Shown here: one piece after another, positions 26,805 through 34,794 of the stretch
Layout: the number at the start of each line of letters is the position of its first letter
Numbering within the stretch: position 1 is the first letter of the stretch
NCBI RefSeq assembly: GCF_944327175.1
Contig: NZ_CALVGT010000050.1
Coordinates: 1-64,000, forward strand
Reading direction: 5' to 3'
DNA from: an uncultured Lactobacillus sp.
GTDB lineage: Bacteria; Bacillota; Bacilli; Lactobacillales; Lactobacillaceae
Length of the DNA: 64,000 nt
Notes under the pieces: model-generated
Told to the model about the DNA's origin: nothing
Database searches by the model: none
What the model saw: only the letters and a program-made list of their open reading frames with translations
Made by a program: the position numbers and the translations under genes

Positions 26805-28010
26805 TTAACGGTTCTTAAGTTGGTCACCGATCATGTCACCAAGTGAGAAGCCGTTGTCGTCGTTGTTCATGTACTTGCGAGCAACTGCGTCGTTGTTTGA
26901 TGAACGACGTGCGCGAGGTCTGTCGTTTGATGAAGAAGCGTTCTCTGGATCAGCTTGCTTAATTGACAGGGAGATTCTTCTTTCACTTGGGTCAATGTTA
27001 AGAACCTTAACCTTGACCTTTTGACCTACAGTCAAGACGTCGCTTGGCTTGTCAACGTGCTTGTTGGAAATTTCTGAAACGTGTACCAAGCCTTGGATGC
27101 CGTCAGCAACTTCAACAAAGGCACCGAAGTTGGTCAAAGACTTAACTTCGCCTTCAATTACATCGCCTTCGTTCAAGCTTGAAGTAGCTTGTTCGAATGG
27201 GGATGGTTCAGTTTGCTTGATTGACAGGGAGATACGGTGACGGTCATTGTCGATACCAATAACCTTAACCTTAACATCTTGGCCTACCTTCAAGACGTCG
27301 CTTGGCTTGTCAACGTGCTTGTATGAAATTTCGGAGATGTGTACCAAACCGTCAACGCCGCCGATATCAACGAATGAACCAAAGTTGGTCAAACGTGATA
27401 CCCGGCCTTCAACTACGTCGCCGACAACCAGTTGTGAAGCAACGTTTTCAAAGGCTTGTTCGCGTTCTTCTTCGATCAGTTCCTTGTGGGAAAGGATCAG
27501 ACGGTTCTTAGCCGGGTCGATTTCAGTAATCTTAACCTTGATAGTCTTGCCGATGTATGGCTTAAGGTCTGAAACGAAGCGGTTTGAGATCAAGCTTGCT
27601 GGCAAGAAGCCGCGGGTGCCGACATCAACGAGCAAACCACCGCGAACTGATGAAGTAACCTTACCTTCGATAGTCTTGCCTTCTTCGAAGTCCTTTTGCA
27701 GCTTGTCGTAAGCTTCACGTTCCTTAACGCGGGTTACTGAGAAGAAAAATTCACCGTTTTCCTTGTCACCGCCTGCACGACGAACTACGTAAGCCTTGAA
27801 GGTATCACCTAACTTAACTTCGTCACGCAAGTTGACACTACGGTCGTTGGTGAAATCACGGCGAGTGATTACACCTTCAACGCCGGCGCCTTGAACACCA
27901 ACGTTAATTTGGCCATCTTCAACGCTCAAAACGTTAACGTCAACGATGTCGCCCACCTTAACTTCTTGCATTTGAGCAAGAGCATCTAAAAATTGATTGT
28001 TTTCTGACAT
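26805..28010 (-). CDS. rpsA: 30S ribosomal protein S1 homologue
   Basis: 401 residues with four S1 RNA-binding repeats, seen as recurrent GxVxxxxxFGxFVDxGxxxGLVHxSE units and the near-duplicate stretches DKPSDVLKVGQDVKVKV and DKPSDVLTVGQKVKVKV. Codon use is very biased, as expected for high expression. GGGAGG is 12 bases from the ATG, which is rather far. The shorter four-domain form is typical of Firmicutes and assists mRNA binding. Confidence 0.95.
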   Translation of the reverse strand: MSENNQFLDALAQMQEVKVGDIVDVNVLSVEDGQINVGVQGAGVEGVITRRDFTNDRSVNLRDEVKLGDTFKAYVVRRAGGDKENGEFFFSVTRVKEREAYDKLQKDFEEGKTIEGKVTSSVRGGLLVDVGTRGFLPASLISNRFVSDLKPYIGKTIKVKITEIDPAKNRLILSHKELIEEEREQAFENVASQLVVGDVVEGRVSRLTNFGSFVDIGGVDGLVHISEISYKHVDKPSDVLKVGQDVKVKVIGIDNDRHRISLSIKQTEPSPFEQATSSLNEGDVIEGEVKSLTNFGAFVEVADGIQGLVHVSEISNKHVDKPSDVLTVGQKVKVKVLNIDPSERRISLSIKQADPENASSSNDRPRARRSSNNDAVARKYMNNDDNGFSLGDMIGDQLKNR

Positions 28011-28044
28011 AAATACAAAATGCCTCCCTGTTTATTCGTTCTCT

Positions 28045-28081
28045 ATTTTACCGAAAAATAGATGAATTTGCTACTATTTTA
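28045..28081 (-). promoter_or_regulatory. Possible tandem -10 elements of rpsA
   Basis: GGTAAAATAG occurs twice on the minus strand, 31 bases apart, giving TAAAAT at 28045-28050 and 28076-28081. The second has TGG in front, an extended -10. The -35 boxes are poor. Confidence 0.35.
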
Positions 28082-28098
28082 CCAGACTTTTTTTGACT

Positions 28099-28776
28099 TT
28101 ACTTGCTGGTATTTGTTTTTTTAGCAATTTCGGCCAAGATAGCGGCAACAACCTGGTCAATCGTTAAATTAGTTGAATCGATTTCGATTGCATCCACTGC
28201 CTTCTTCAAAGGTGAAACTTCACGGTGGGAGTCAAGGTAGTCCCGCTTGGCAATGTCAGCTTCGATTTCTTCAACCGTCTGCTTGGCCTCAATTCCCTTT
28301 TCCTGCCAGTCCAAAAGTCGTCTTTCCGCTCTAGACCGGGCGCTGGCAACCAGGAAGATCTTGACTTCAGCCTTTGGCAAAACCGTGGTCCCGATGTCGC
28401 GGCCGTCCATGATCACGTTGGTTGACCCGGCAAGTTTTCTTTGCAAGTCAACCATCTTGCTTCTGACCCCCGGCAGGGCTGAGACCTGGGAGACATTAGC
28501 CGTGATTTCCGGGGTCCGGATTTCCAAAGACACGTCTTCCCCGGCTACCAGAACCTTCTGGCCGTTTTCGCCGGGCTCTAAAACGATGCCGTCTTCGTCG
28601 ATCGCTTTTAAAATCCCGGCTTCATCCCCATAGTCCAGGCCGTGCTTGCGGGCGATAAAAGTACATGCCCGGTACATAGCACCCGTGTCGATATAAACGA
28701 ATGACAGCTTATTGGCCACAATCTTGGCCACCGTGCTCTTACCTGCTGAAGCAGGTCCATCAATTGCTACTTGCAT
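28099..28776 (-). CDS. cmk: Cytidylate kinase
   Basis: 225 residues. It phosphorylates CMP and dCMP using ATP. The P-loop IDGPASAGKSTVAK is at the very N-terminus, followed by IDTGAMYRA, MDGRDIGTTV (CMP contact) and the LID-like RSRAERRL region. It lies between the LysM protein and rpsA, a conserved neighbourhood in lactobacilli. Confidence 0.97.
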   Translation of the reverse strand: MQVAIDGPASAGKSTVAKIVANKLSFVYIDTGAMYRACTFIARKHGLDYGDEAGILKAIDEDGIVLEPGENGQKVLVAGEDVSLEIRTPEITANVSQVSALPGVRSKMVDLQRKLAGSTNVIMDGRDIGTTVLPKAEVKIFLVASARSRAERRLLDWQEKGIEAKQTVEEIEADIAKRDYLDSHREVSPLKKAVDAIEIDSTNLTIDQVVAAILAEIAKKTNTSK

Positions 28777-28828
28777 AACATCAAAATGAAGCGACTAGCA
28801 TCACTTCAATCCTTTCCAATAAATTCAG

Positions 28829-29221
28829 CTATTTGGCTTGCTTGATCTTCAGTTTCTGACCAACTGCCAGGGTTGAGCTGGTATCCAGACCATTCTGCTC
28901 AGCCAGCTCTTCGGCGCTTATGCCGTACTTCTGGGCGATCGCAGCCCAGCTGTCGCCGGACTTGACCACGTAAGTCTTGACCTTGGGCGCAGGCTTGGCC
29001 TTGCTGGACCGCTTAGCGGTCTTCGGCTTAGTCTGTTCTTTCTTTGCTTGCGGGACGGCGTAGTCGCTATTTTGACTGGTGACCAGCGGCATGGCCGCCA
29101 AGGCCATCATGACCACGATCAAGAGGGCCGTCCACCACGGCGCCTGCTTGTTCTTGCGCTCTTCTCTGACCGCTTGCTGGCGGGCCAGACGTGACAAGGG
29201 CTTTTGGGCATTTTGATCCAT
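28829..29221 (-). CDS. Membrane-anchored LysM protein
   Basis: 130 residues. A basic cytoplasmic N-terminus is followed by one membrane helix (about 30-50, WWTALLIVVMMALAAM). Then comes a Lys/Pro/Ala-rich extracellular linker and a C-terminal LysM domain (about 85-128, YVVKSGDSWAAIAQKYGIS). LysM binds peptidoglycan, so it probably tethers membrane to wall. No enzymatic domain is present. It lies upstream of cmk, in the same direction. Confidence 0.9.
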   Translation of the reverse strand: MDQNAQKPLSRLARQQAVREERKNKQAPWWTALLIVVMMALAAMPLVTSQNSDYAVPQAKKEQTKPKTAKRSSKAKPAPKVKTYVVKSGDSWAAIAQKYGISAEELAEQNGLDTSSTLAVGQKLKIKQAK

Positions 29222-29272
29222 CTAGCTTCCCCCTTTAAGCTTCCATTTTAACATAAAACCAGGTGCTAATCG

Positions 29273-29302
29273 AAAAGAAAAGGCCTTCCTTAAGGAAAGC
29301 CT
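29273..29302 (-). terminator. Terminator of ribU
   Basis: On the minus strand GGCTTTCC-TTAA-GGAAGGCC (one G-U pair) is followed by TTTTCTTTT, about 30 bases after the ribU stop. Confidence 0.85.
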
Positions 29303-29330
29303 CATCAATTATTTTATTTGCCTTTTCGCA

Positions 29331-30035
29331 TTAGTACTTGCTGGAAACGCTGAAATGCTTGATCACAAATGGCTTGATCGTCTTTAGGACAGATTCAAAG
29401 AGGATGTAGACCACAACTGAGTTGATGGCCCCCTTGATCAAGTTGAATGGGACGATGATGCCCATGATGTAGCTGGACATGCTTGGAATGTGCAGCATCT
29501 TGCCCAGGTAGGTCTGTTCAGTAAAAGTGAGCAGCTGAGCGTAGCTCATGTGCATCCCCGCTGCCTGCGGCACTGAAGTGTAGGCGTAAACAGGAGTCAA
29601 GAGGAACTGGTTGGTCAAAGCCATCACCAGGGTCAATGACAAGACGCCTAAAAGCAGGCCCAGGGCCGGCAGCAGGAAACCCTTCAAGCTCTTTCTGTCT
29701 TCTTCCTTGACTGAGCCAGCCAGGAAGTAAAATGGCAGGGCAAAGGCCATCGAAGCCAGGAAGGCAGCCAGTTCACCGACCAGTGACGGGAGGGCAAAGC
29801 CAGCAAAGATTAAGGACAAAAGGCACTTGATCGCGGCTACGGCCACCCCGCCGCCGATACCGAAGATAAAGGTGGTGATGACCACGATGACGTCAGAGAA
29901 GTCCATCTTCAAAAAGCTGACACCCGGCATGACCGGGAATTCAAACTTCATCACCACAAAGGCGATGGCCCCGATCATGGCATAAGCGAGCCAGTTGCTG
30001 ACTGATTTAACTGTCCGTTTGTTAGCAGCTTCCAT
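29331..30035 (-). CDS. ribU: Riboflavin ECF transporter S component
   Basis: 234 residues and about six hydrophobic segments, the size and shape of an ECF S component. The FMN riboswitch directly upstream identifies riboflavin as substrate. The segment FPVMPGVSFLKMDFSD near 29-44 is typical of RibU. It works with the shared EcfAA'T module, which is not in this window. GGAGG lies directly before the ATG. The neighbouring riboflavin-operon gene ribT is broken here. Confidence 0.93.
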   Translation of the reverse strand: MEAANKRTVKSVSNWLAYAMIGAIAFVVMKFEFPVMPGVSFLKMDFSDVIVVITTFIFGIGGGVAVAAIKCLLSLIFAGFALPSLVGELAAFLASMAFALPFYFLAGSVKEEDRKSLKGFLLPALGLLLGVLSLTLVMALTNQFLLTPVYAYTSVPQAAGMHMSYAQLLTFTEQTYLGKMLHIPSMSSYIMGIIVPFNLIKGAINSVVVYILFESVLKTIKPFVIKHFSVSSKY

Positions 30036-30052
30036 ATTAACATACCTCCATT

Positions 30053-30085
30053 AAAAAAGTCCGTTGCCTCGAAGAGGAACAGACC
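30053..30085 (-). terminator. Riboswitch-controlled terminator before ribU
   Basis: On the minus strand GTCTGTTCCTC and GAGGCAACGGAC pair (one G-U) around a TTC loop, followed by six T. It ends only a few bases before the ribU ribosome binding site, so one element could affect both transcription and translation. Confidence 0.88.
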
Positions 30086-30120
30086 TTTCTTAGTAAGCAT
30101 GCTTATTATTCCAGCGTCTG

Positions 30121-30226
30121 CCTTCTTCCATCTAGACTATAACTATCGGTAGCTTTACAGCATTCAGCCATTTGCATGGCTCGCGGACTTGCACCGCCGG
30201 TCGGGATTTTCACCCTGCCCCGAAGA
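30121..30226 (-). promoter_or_regulatory. FMN riboswitch (RFN element)
   Basis: On the minus strand the conserved pieces appear in order: TTCGGGGCAGGGTGAAA, CCCGACCGGCGGT, AGTCCGCGAGCC, then TATAGTCTAGATGGAAGAAG. When FMN is bound the downstream terminator forms and ribU is off. The P5-P6 region is slightly rearranged from the textbook consensus but the core is intact. Confidence 0.95.
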
Positions 30227-30258
30227 CAACTTGTATTATTTTTGATTACGTTTACATT

Positions 30259-30978
30259 CTAATCCACTTGCTTGAGTCTGTCAACTTCTTTGTGGTTTAA
30301 TTCCCGGTACTGTCCGGATGTAAGGCCTTGCAAGTCCAGGAAGGAGTAGCGTTCCCTGGACAATTTATCAACCAGGTGATTGACAGCTTTAAACATTTCC
30401 TTGACCTGGTGGTAGTGGCCTTCATGGATAGTCAGCTGGACGATCTGGGTCTGGGCCCGGGGATTGGTCTTCAAAACCTTGACTTGGGCCGGCTTGGTCT
30501 TGTAGCGGCCGATCTGGACCCCCTTCTTCAAGGCCTTGATTTCATCTGGCTGCAAAATGCCCTTGATCTTAGCCACGTAGACCTTGTCAACTTCGTTTCT
30601 CGGATGCATGAGCAAGTTGGCCAGCTCCCCGTCATTGGTCATCAAGAGCAGGCCGGAAGTGTCGTAGTCCAAGCGGCCAACCGGGTAAAGGCGGTATGGC
30701 AAATCAGTAAAGTAGTCTGCCACCGTCTTGCGGCCCTTGTTATCCTTAACCGCGGAGATCACGCCCCGGGGCTTGTAGAAAAGATAAGTATGGTGGCTTT
30801 CTCTTTCAATCGGCTGGTTGTCAACAACAACTTGTTCAATCGAGCTGACCTTGGTCCCCAGCTTGGTTACCACTTGCCCGTCGACTCTGACCCGGCCGGC
30901 CAGGATCATTTTTTCCGCTTCTCTTCTAGAAGCAATCCCTGCCTGGGCGATCACTTTTTGCAAACGTTCTTCCGCCAT
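30259..30978 (-). CDS. rluB: Ribosomal large subunit pseudouridine synthase (RluB family)
   Basis: 239 residues. An S4 RNA-binding domain (about 3-50, RLQKVIAQAGIASRREAEKMI) is followed by the RsuA/RluB catalytic domain, with the catalytic aspartate in GRLDYDTSGLLLMTNDG. It modifies uridine in 23S rRNA. Its start codon overlaps the scpB stop (TAATG), so the two are translationally coupled. Confidence 0.95.
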   Translation of the reverse strand: MAEERLQKVIAQAGIASRREAEKMILAGRVRVDGQVVTKLGTKVSSIEQVVVDNQPIERESHHTYLFYKPRGVISAVKDNKGRKTVADYFTDLPYRLYPVGRLDYDTSGLLLMTNDGELANLLMHPRNEVDKVYVAKIKGILQPDEIKALKKGVQIGRYKTKPAQVKVLKTNPRAQTQIVQLTIHEGHYHQVKEMFKAVNHLVDKLSRERYSFLDLQGLTSGQYRELNHKEVDRLKQVD

Positions 30979-31580
30979 TATAAATCCTCCATCTTCTGCA
31001 ATGCTTCATCAGCCGTGCCGTTTTCGGCAAACAGGTCTACCTGGCCGTCGGCATCAAAGCTGCTGTCTTCAAAATTCTCAATTACCGGCAAATCCGCCAG
31101 GGACTTGTAGCCAAAGTACTGGAGGAAGTAATCGGTCGTCACGTACAGCTTGGGGTGGCCCGGAGCATCCTTAACCCCCTGGGCCTTGACCAGCCCCCGC
31201 CAGACAAGTGTCTGCAGGGCACCAGAGGAGTTAACCCCCCGGATTTCATCAATCTCAATCCGAGTGATTGGCTGCCGGTAGGCCACGATCGCCAGAATTT
31301 CCAGGGCTGACTGGCTGATGTTCTTGGTCAAGTCCTTGTTGAAATAGGCTTCCACCAAGTCGCTGACCTCCCCACTGGTCGTTAATTTATATTCATCATT
31401 GATTTCCAAAAGCTGCAAGCCGCTGTCGGGATCACTAGCCAGTTTTTCCTGCAATCTTTTGGCCAGATCCTCAATTTCCGGGTCCGGCACTTGCAGCAGG
31501 TCCCGCAGCTGCTCTTTCTTGATCCCGCCGTCCCCGGCCACGTAAAGTAGGGCTTCCAGCTGGGCTATTTTACTCGTCAT
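30978..31580 (-). CDS. scpB: Segregation and condensation protein B
   Basis: 200 residues with two winged-helix domains and the family stretches [24 protein letters not shown] and GRxxAPGHPxLYxTTxxFLxxFG. It binds ScpA and forms the SMC loader/condensin. It overlaps scpA by 11 bases. The acidic C-terminal tail is typical. Confidence 0.97.
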   Translation of the reverse strand: MTSKIAQLEALLYVAGDGGIKKEQLRDLLQVPDPEIEDLAKRLQEKLASDPDSGLQLLEINDEYKLTTSGEVSDLVEAYFNKDLTKNISQSALEILAIVAYRQPITRIEIDEIRGVNSSGALQTLVWRGLVKAQGVKDAPGHPKLYVTTDYFLQYFGYKSLADLPVIENFEDSSFDADGQVDLFAENGTADEALQKMEDL

Positions 31581-32304
31581 GCTTGCTTCTTTCTATTTCC
31601 AAGTCGCCAAAGCGGCGCTTTTGCCTAACTTTCAAGTACTGGTCCTTGGCCAGTTCCAAAATTGCCAAAAAGAGGCCAACCAAATCCGCCAGGCTTTCCA
31701 CCTGGTCAGTCAAGGCAAAAAAGCTGACCCGGCCTTTTTCCTCTAAAACTTCCTTCAGCCAGGTGATCATTTCCTGGATCGGCCGGCCGGTTAAAGTTAC
31801 CTGGGCATGGTCATTTCTTTTCTTAAAGCGGCGCATGGCCAAAATAAAGCTGGCCGTTAGGTCCTGCTGGCTAATCTGCCCTAAGGGCAGGGGCTGAACC
31901 TTGGCCCCTTCAGCCACGCTGGGTTCCTTGGCGGCCAAGACCGGCACTTCTTCATTTCTGACCTTGAAGTAGGCTGAGATCTTTTTAAAGACGGAATACT
32001 GCACCAATTGCTCAACCAGTTCTTCCCGGGGGTCAGCAAATTCTTCTTCCGTCTCGACAAAGTCGTTTTTCGGCAAAAGATACTGGGACTTGATCCTAAG
32101 CAAGCTTGCCGCCATCACGAAATATTCCCCCGCTAATTGCAGGTTCAGCCTCTGCATCTGCTGGAGATAGTCCAGATACTGCTGAGTAATCCGGGCAATC
32201 GGGATGTCATAGATGTCTAGTTCCTGCGACCGAATCAAGTGGAGCAAAAGGTCCAGGGGGCCTTCAAAATTCGGCAGCTCAATGGTCATGCCTTCATTCA
32301 TCAT
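31570..32304 (-). CDS. scpA: Segregation and condensation protein A (kleisin)
   Basis: 244 residues. The N-terminal signature [25 protein letters not shown] is present, followed by the ScpB-binding middle and a C-terminal winged helix that binds SMC. It is a bacterial kleisin. Its start overlaps the end of the broken ribT frame. Alternative ATGs at 32301 and 32289 are possible, since no clear ribosome binding site decides among them. Confidence 0.96.
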   Translation of the reverse strand: MMNEGMTIELPNFEGPLDLLLHLIRSQELDIYDIPIARITQQYLDYLQQMQRLNLQLAGEYFVMAASLLRIKSQYLLPKNDFVETEEEFADPREELVEQLVQYSVFKKISAYFKVRNEEVPVLAAKEPSVAEGAKVQPLPLGQISQQDLTASFILAMRRFKKRNDHAQVTLTGRPIQEMITWLKEVLEEKGRVSFFALTDQVESLADLVGLFLAILELAKDQYLKVRQKRRFGDLEIERSKHDE

Positions 32305-32647
32305 CGTTCAAATACTTCATCAAATAGGTATATTCCGGAACCGTCATAACTTTCTGCTTGCCAGCTTCCTGGGCCAGTTCCCGCATGATTTTTGAAAAGT
32401 GATCATCATCGCGGAAACCAGGCGCTAAGGACAAGTAGCGCAAGACCAGGCAGCCGGCCCCGGTCTAGCAGCCAGCCAGGCCGACAATATTTTGATCCTC
32501 ATCCCAGTAAAGGTAGAGCTGGTGGGCCGGTTCTTCAGCATACAGCTGCATTTCTTCCTTCAGATTCTGCAAGTTCTTAAAGTCCGGCAGATAGGACAAG
32601 AGGCCCATGGCGACTTTTTCATAATCTTTTTTATATGGTACTAGCAT
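32294..32647 (-). pseudogene. ribT: ribT-like GNAT acetyltransferase with an in-frame stop
   Basis: The frame starts at 32647 after AGAGGTGAT and reads MLVPYKKDYEKVAMGLLSYL, close to Bacillus RibT. It continues to the GNAT acetyl-CoA region (NIVGLAGC) and hits TAG at 32465-32467. Beyond the stop the same frame stays open for 56 codons (LVLRYLSLAPGFRDDDHF, ending [10 protein letters not shown]) and overlaps scpA. The gene's position before scpA is the same as in Bacillus. A single base change has therefore broken it, unless the amber codon is suppressed or a sequencing error. Confidence 0.9.
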
Positions 32648-32657
32648 CTGATCACCT

Positions 32658-33554
32658 CTAAATCCGGGGATGGGTCTTTTGATAGACGTCCAGGATATGC
32701 TTTTGGGTCAAGTTGGTATAGATCTGGGTCGTGGAAATGTCAGTATGACCCAGAATTTCCTGGACCACCCGCAAATCGGCCCCATGTTCCAGCAAATGGG
32801 TCGCGAAGCTGTGGCGGAGGGTATGGGGAGTCACATCCTTAGCAATGCCAGCCTGCTGGCAGTACTTCTTAATCTTCTGCCAGACGGCCTGCCGGGTCAA
32901 TTGCCCGCCCCGGCTGTTCAAGAAAAGATAGTCACTGCTCTTGCCCCTTTTTAACAGCTGCTGGTCCCTGACAGGCAGGTAGCGCTTGATCCAGTCTAAG
33001 GCCAAATCGCTCACTGGAATCAGCCGCTCCTTGCTCCCCTTGCCCAGGACTTTGATCAGCTGCAGGTCGGCATGGACATCGGCTAATTGCAAGTTGACCG
33101 CTTCGCTGACCCGCATCCCCGTCGCGTAAAGCAGTTCCAAAAGGGCCCGGTCGCGGATGCCCAGATCCTTTGTTATATCTGGCTGCTCTAAAAGCCGGCC
33201 CACTTCAGCCTCAGTCAAAGCCAGTGGCATCCGCTTCTCCCGCTTGGGCGCGTCAATCTGGCTCATGGGGTCCAAAGCAATCAGCTGCTGGCGGACCAGC
33301 CACTGGTAAAAGCGGCGCAGGGTCGACACCAGCCGGCTGATGGAACTGTTGGCCTTGCCCAAGTCCCGCTCTTTAGCCAGAAAAGCATCAATTTCCACGG
33401 CTTCCAGCGGCCAGTCTTGCATCTGCTCTTCTTTGACGTAAGCCAAAAACTCCTGCAAGTCCTGTTGGTAGGCCGCGATTGTATTCGGGCTGAGTCCCCG
33501 TTCAATCTGGCTGTAGCGCAGGTAATCGTCAATTTGTTCGGCGAGCTTATTCAT
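32658..33554 (-). CDS. xerD: Tyrosine recombinase XerD
   Basis: About 298 residues. The N-terminal SAM-like core-binding domain is followed by the catalytic domain with the arginine in ATGMRVSEAVNL, HTLRHSFATHLLEHG (H-x-x-R) and the nucleophilic tyrosine in TQIYTNLT. It resolves chromosome dimers at dif. The ATG at 33554 (GAGG just upstream) is preferred over one 9 bases earlier. It overlaps the end of cvfB. Confidence 0.93.
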   Translation of the reverse strand: MNKLAEQIDDYLRYSQIERGLSPNTIAAYQQDLQEFLAYVKEEQMQDWPLEAVEIDAFLAKERDLGKANSSISRLVSTLRRFYQWLVRQQLIALDPMSQIDAPKREKRMPLALTEAEVGRLLEQPDITKDLGIRDRALLELLYATGMRVSEAVNLQLADVHADLQLIKVLGKGSKERLIPVSDLALDWIKRYLPVRDQQLLKRGKSSDYLFLNSRGGQLTRQAVWQKIKKYCQQAGIAKDVTPHTLRHSFATHLLEHGADLRVVQEILGHTDISTTQIYTNLTQKHILDVYQKTHPRI

Positions 33555-34425
33555 CCGCCTCATCCTTAACCAGCTTGATCGTACCGGCTTCCTTGTCCTG
33601 GCTGACCAGGCCCCGCTTGATCAAGTTGCCCAAGGCCCGTTTAAAGGCTGACTTGGAGATAGCGAAGTAGTCCTTGATGGCCTGGGCCTCGCTCTTGTCG
33701 CTAAAAGGCAGGGTCTTGTCGCCCTTGCGGCGCAAAGACATCATGATCATAGCCGCGTCATCGTCAATTTCTTCAAAAGCCCGGGGCAAAACGCTCATGT
33801 TCAAACGGCCATACTGGCTGACCCCGATTACCCGGGCCTTGACTTCCTCACCCAGCCGCAGGGGCTGCTGCATTTGAGATTCATGGATGAAGCCCAAATA
33901 GTAGTCATTGGTCAAAACAAAGCAACCCAGGGACTTGCTGGAGTATACCCGGGCCAGCAGGTTCTTGTTAACCAGGTTGTTTGGGAAGCGGACAGCGATT
34001 TGGTCAAAGACGTTCTCGTCAGCGGCCTTGGCCCAGATCCGGTCCTTGTCATCAGTTTCCAGCCGCACCAAAAGGCGGTCATCTTTTTGCGGCCAGCGGG
34101 CCGGGTCAAGTGGCAGGTCGTCCAGGGACATAACTATATCCTTATCAGGCAAGCCAATGTCCAAAAAGACCCCCAGCCCCCGCTGAACCCTGGTAACCGT
34201 GGCCCAGCCGTATTGGTCGGCCTGGGCAAAAGGCAAGAACTGGGTCATTTCCCGTTCATGTTTTTGGTTATCATAAATAAATCCCGTGATTTGCCCGCCA
34301 ATTTCCGGCGTCTCTTCCTGGGTGATTTCTTCTTTCTTCAATTTGAACGTTAAGCCGTCAATCTGCACGAAATAGGCTTCAGCGTTACTGTCAGTGATTT
34401 TACCGGTCCGGATTTCTCCAAGCAT
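33547..34425 (-). CDS. cvfB: S1-like RNA-binding protein CvfB
   Basis: 292 residues. N-terminal S1-like domains (GRxGxxVxxVQRGLGVFLDIGLPDKDI) are followed by a C-terminal winged helix (SKSAFKRALGNLIKRGLVSQD). In Staphylococcus CvfB binds RNA and affects virulence regulators; here the role is probably general RNA binding. It is the first gene of the cvfB-xerD-(ribT)-scpAB-rluB series and has its own promoter. Confidence 0.93.
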   Translation of the reverse strand: MLGEIRTGKITDSNAEAYFVQIDGLTFKLKKEEITQEETPEIGGQITGFIYDNQKHEREMTQFLPFAQADQYGWATVTRVQRGLGVFLDIGLPDKDIVMSLDDLPLDPARWPQKDDRLLVRLETDDKDRIWAKAADENVFDQIAVRFPNNLVNKNLLARVYSSKSLGCFVLTNDYYLGFIHESQMQQPLRLGEEVKARVIGVSQYGRLNMSVLPRAFEEIDDDAAMIMMSLRRKGDKTLPFSDKSEAQAIKDYFAISKSAFKRALGNLIKRGLVSQDKEAGTIKLVKDEADE

Positions 34426-34458
34426 AGTCTGCCTCCAACTTTACATAATTCTAATGCT

Positions 34459-34464
34459 AGTATA
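34459..34464 (-). promoter_or_regulatory. -10 box of the cvfB operon
   Basis: TATACT on the minus strand, 35 bases before the start codon. TTTATT at 17 bases upstream is a weak -35. The sequence around is AT-rich. Confidence 0.55.
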
Positions 34465-34479
34465 CGGGAACAAAGAAAG

Positions 34480-34730
34480 AAAATAAAGTAATTAACAATA
34501 GTTTTTCCGCTAATTCGCCGATTTTTTCAATTCACGCATAGTTTGTCTATTTTAAAGCAAGTTTTGCCTCAACCACGTAGCCAGCACTTTCGCAGGAGCA
34601 CTGGGCAACAAGCGAAAAAGCAGAACTGGCCGGTCTTTAAAAAAGGCACAGCAGTTAAAAATACGCCTGCTGCCTCTGTCATATTTTAGACAGTCATTAA
34701 TTAAAAGAAAGCGGGCAAACATTAGGCAAA
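34480..34730 (-). other. Gene-free stretch with an orphan terminator-like hairpin
   Basis: No ORF is visible here. At 34639-34675 AGGCA-GCAG and CTGCTGTGCCT form a bulged stem followed by TTTTTT on the minus strand. It lies between the pyk terminator and the cvfB promoter. It could end an unannotated small RNA transcribed from about 34,730, or it could be a second pyk terminator. I see no clear promoter. Confidence 0.35.
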
Positions 34731-34763
34731 GAAAAAGAGCTCAATCGATTGATTGAACTCTTT
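34731..34763 (-). terminator. Terminator of pfkA-pyk
   Basis: On the minus strand AAGAGTTCAATC pairs with GATTGAGCTCTT (one G-U), with TTTTTC after. It begins about 30 bases after the pyk stop. Confidence 0.92.
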
Positions 34764-34794
34764 CTTCTGTGGTTGTCAGACTTGCAATCCTAGA

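Noticed and set aside
30328..31110. 260-codon open frame on the plus strand opposite rluB/scpB
   Set aside because: Both minus-strand genes have clear family motifs. The antisense frame is hydrophobic, low in conserved features, and is explained by the codon bias of the real genes.
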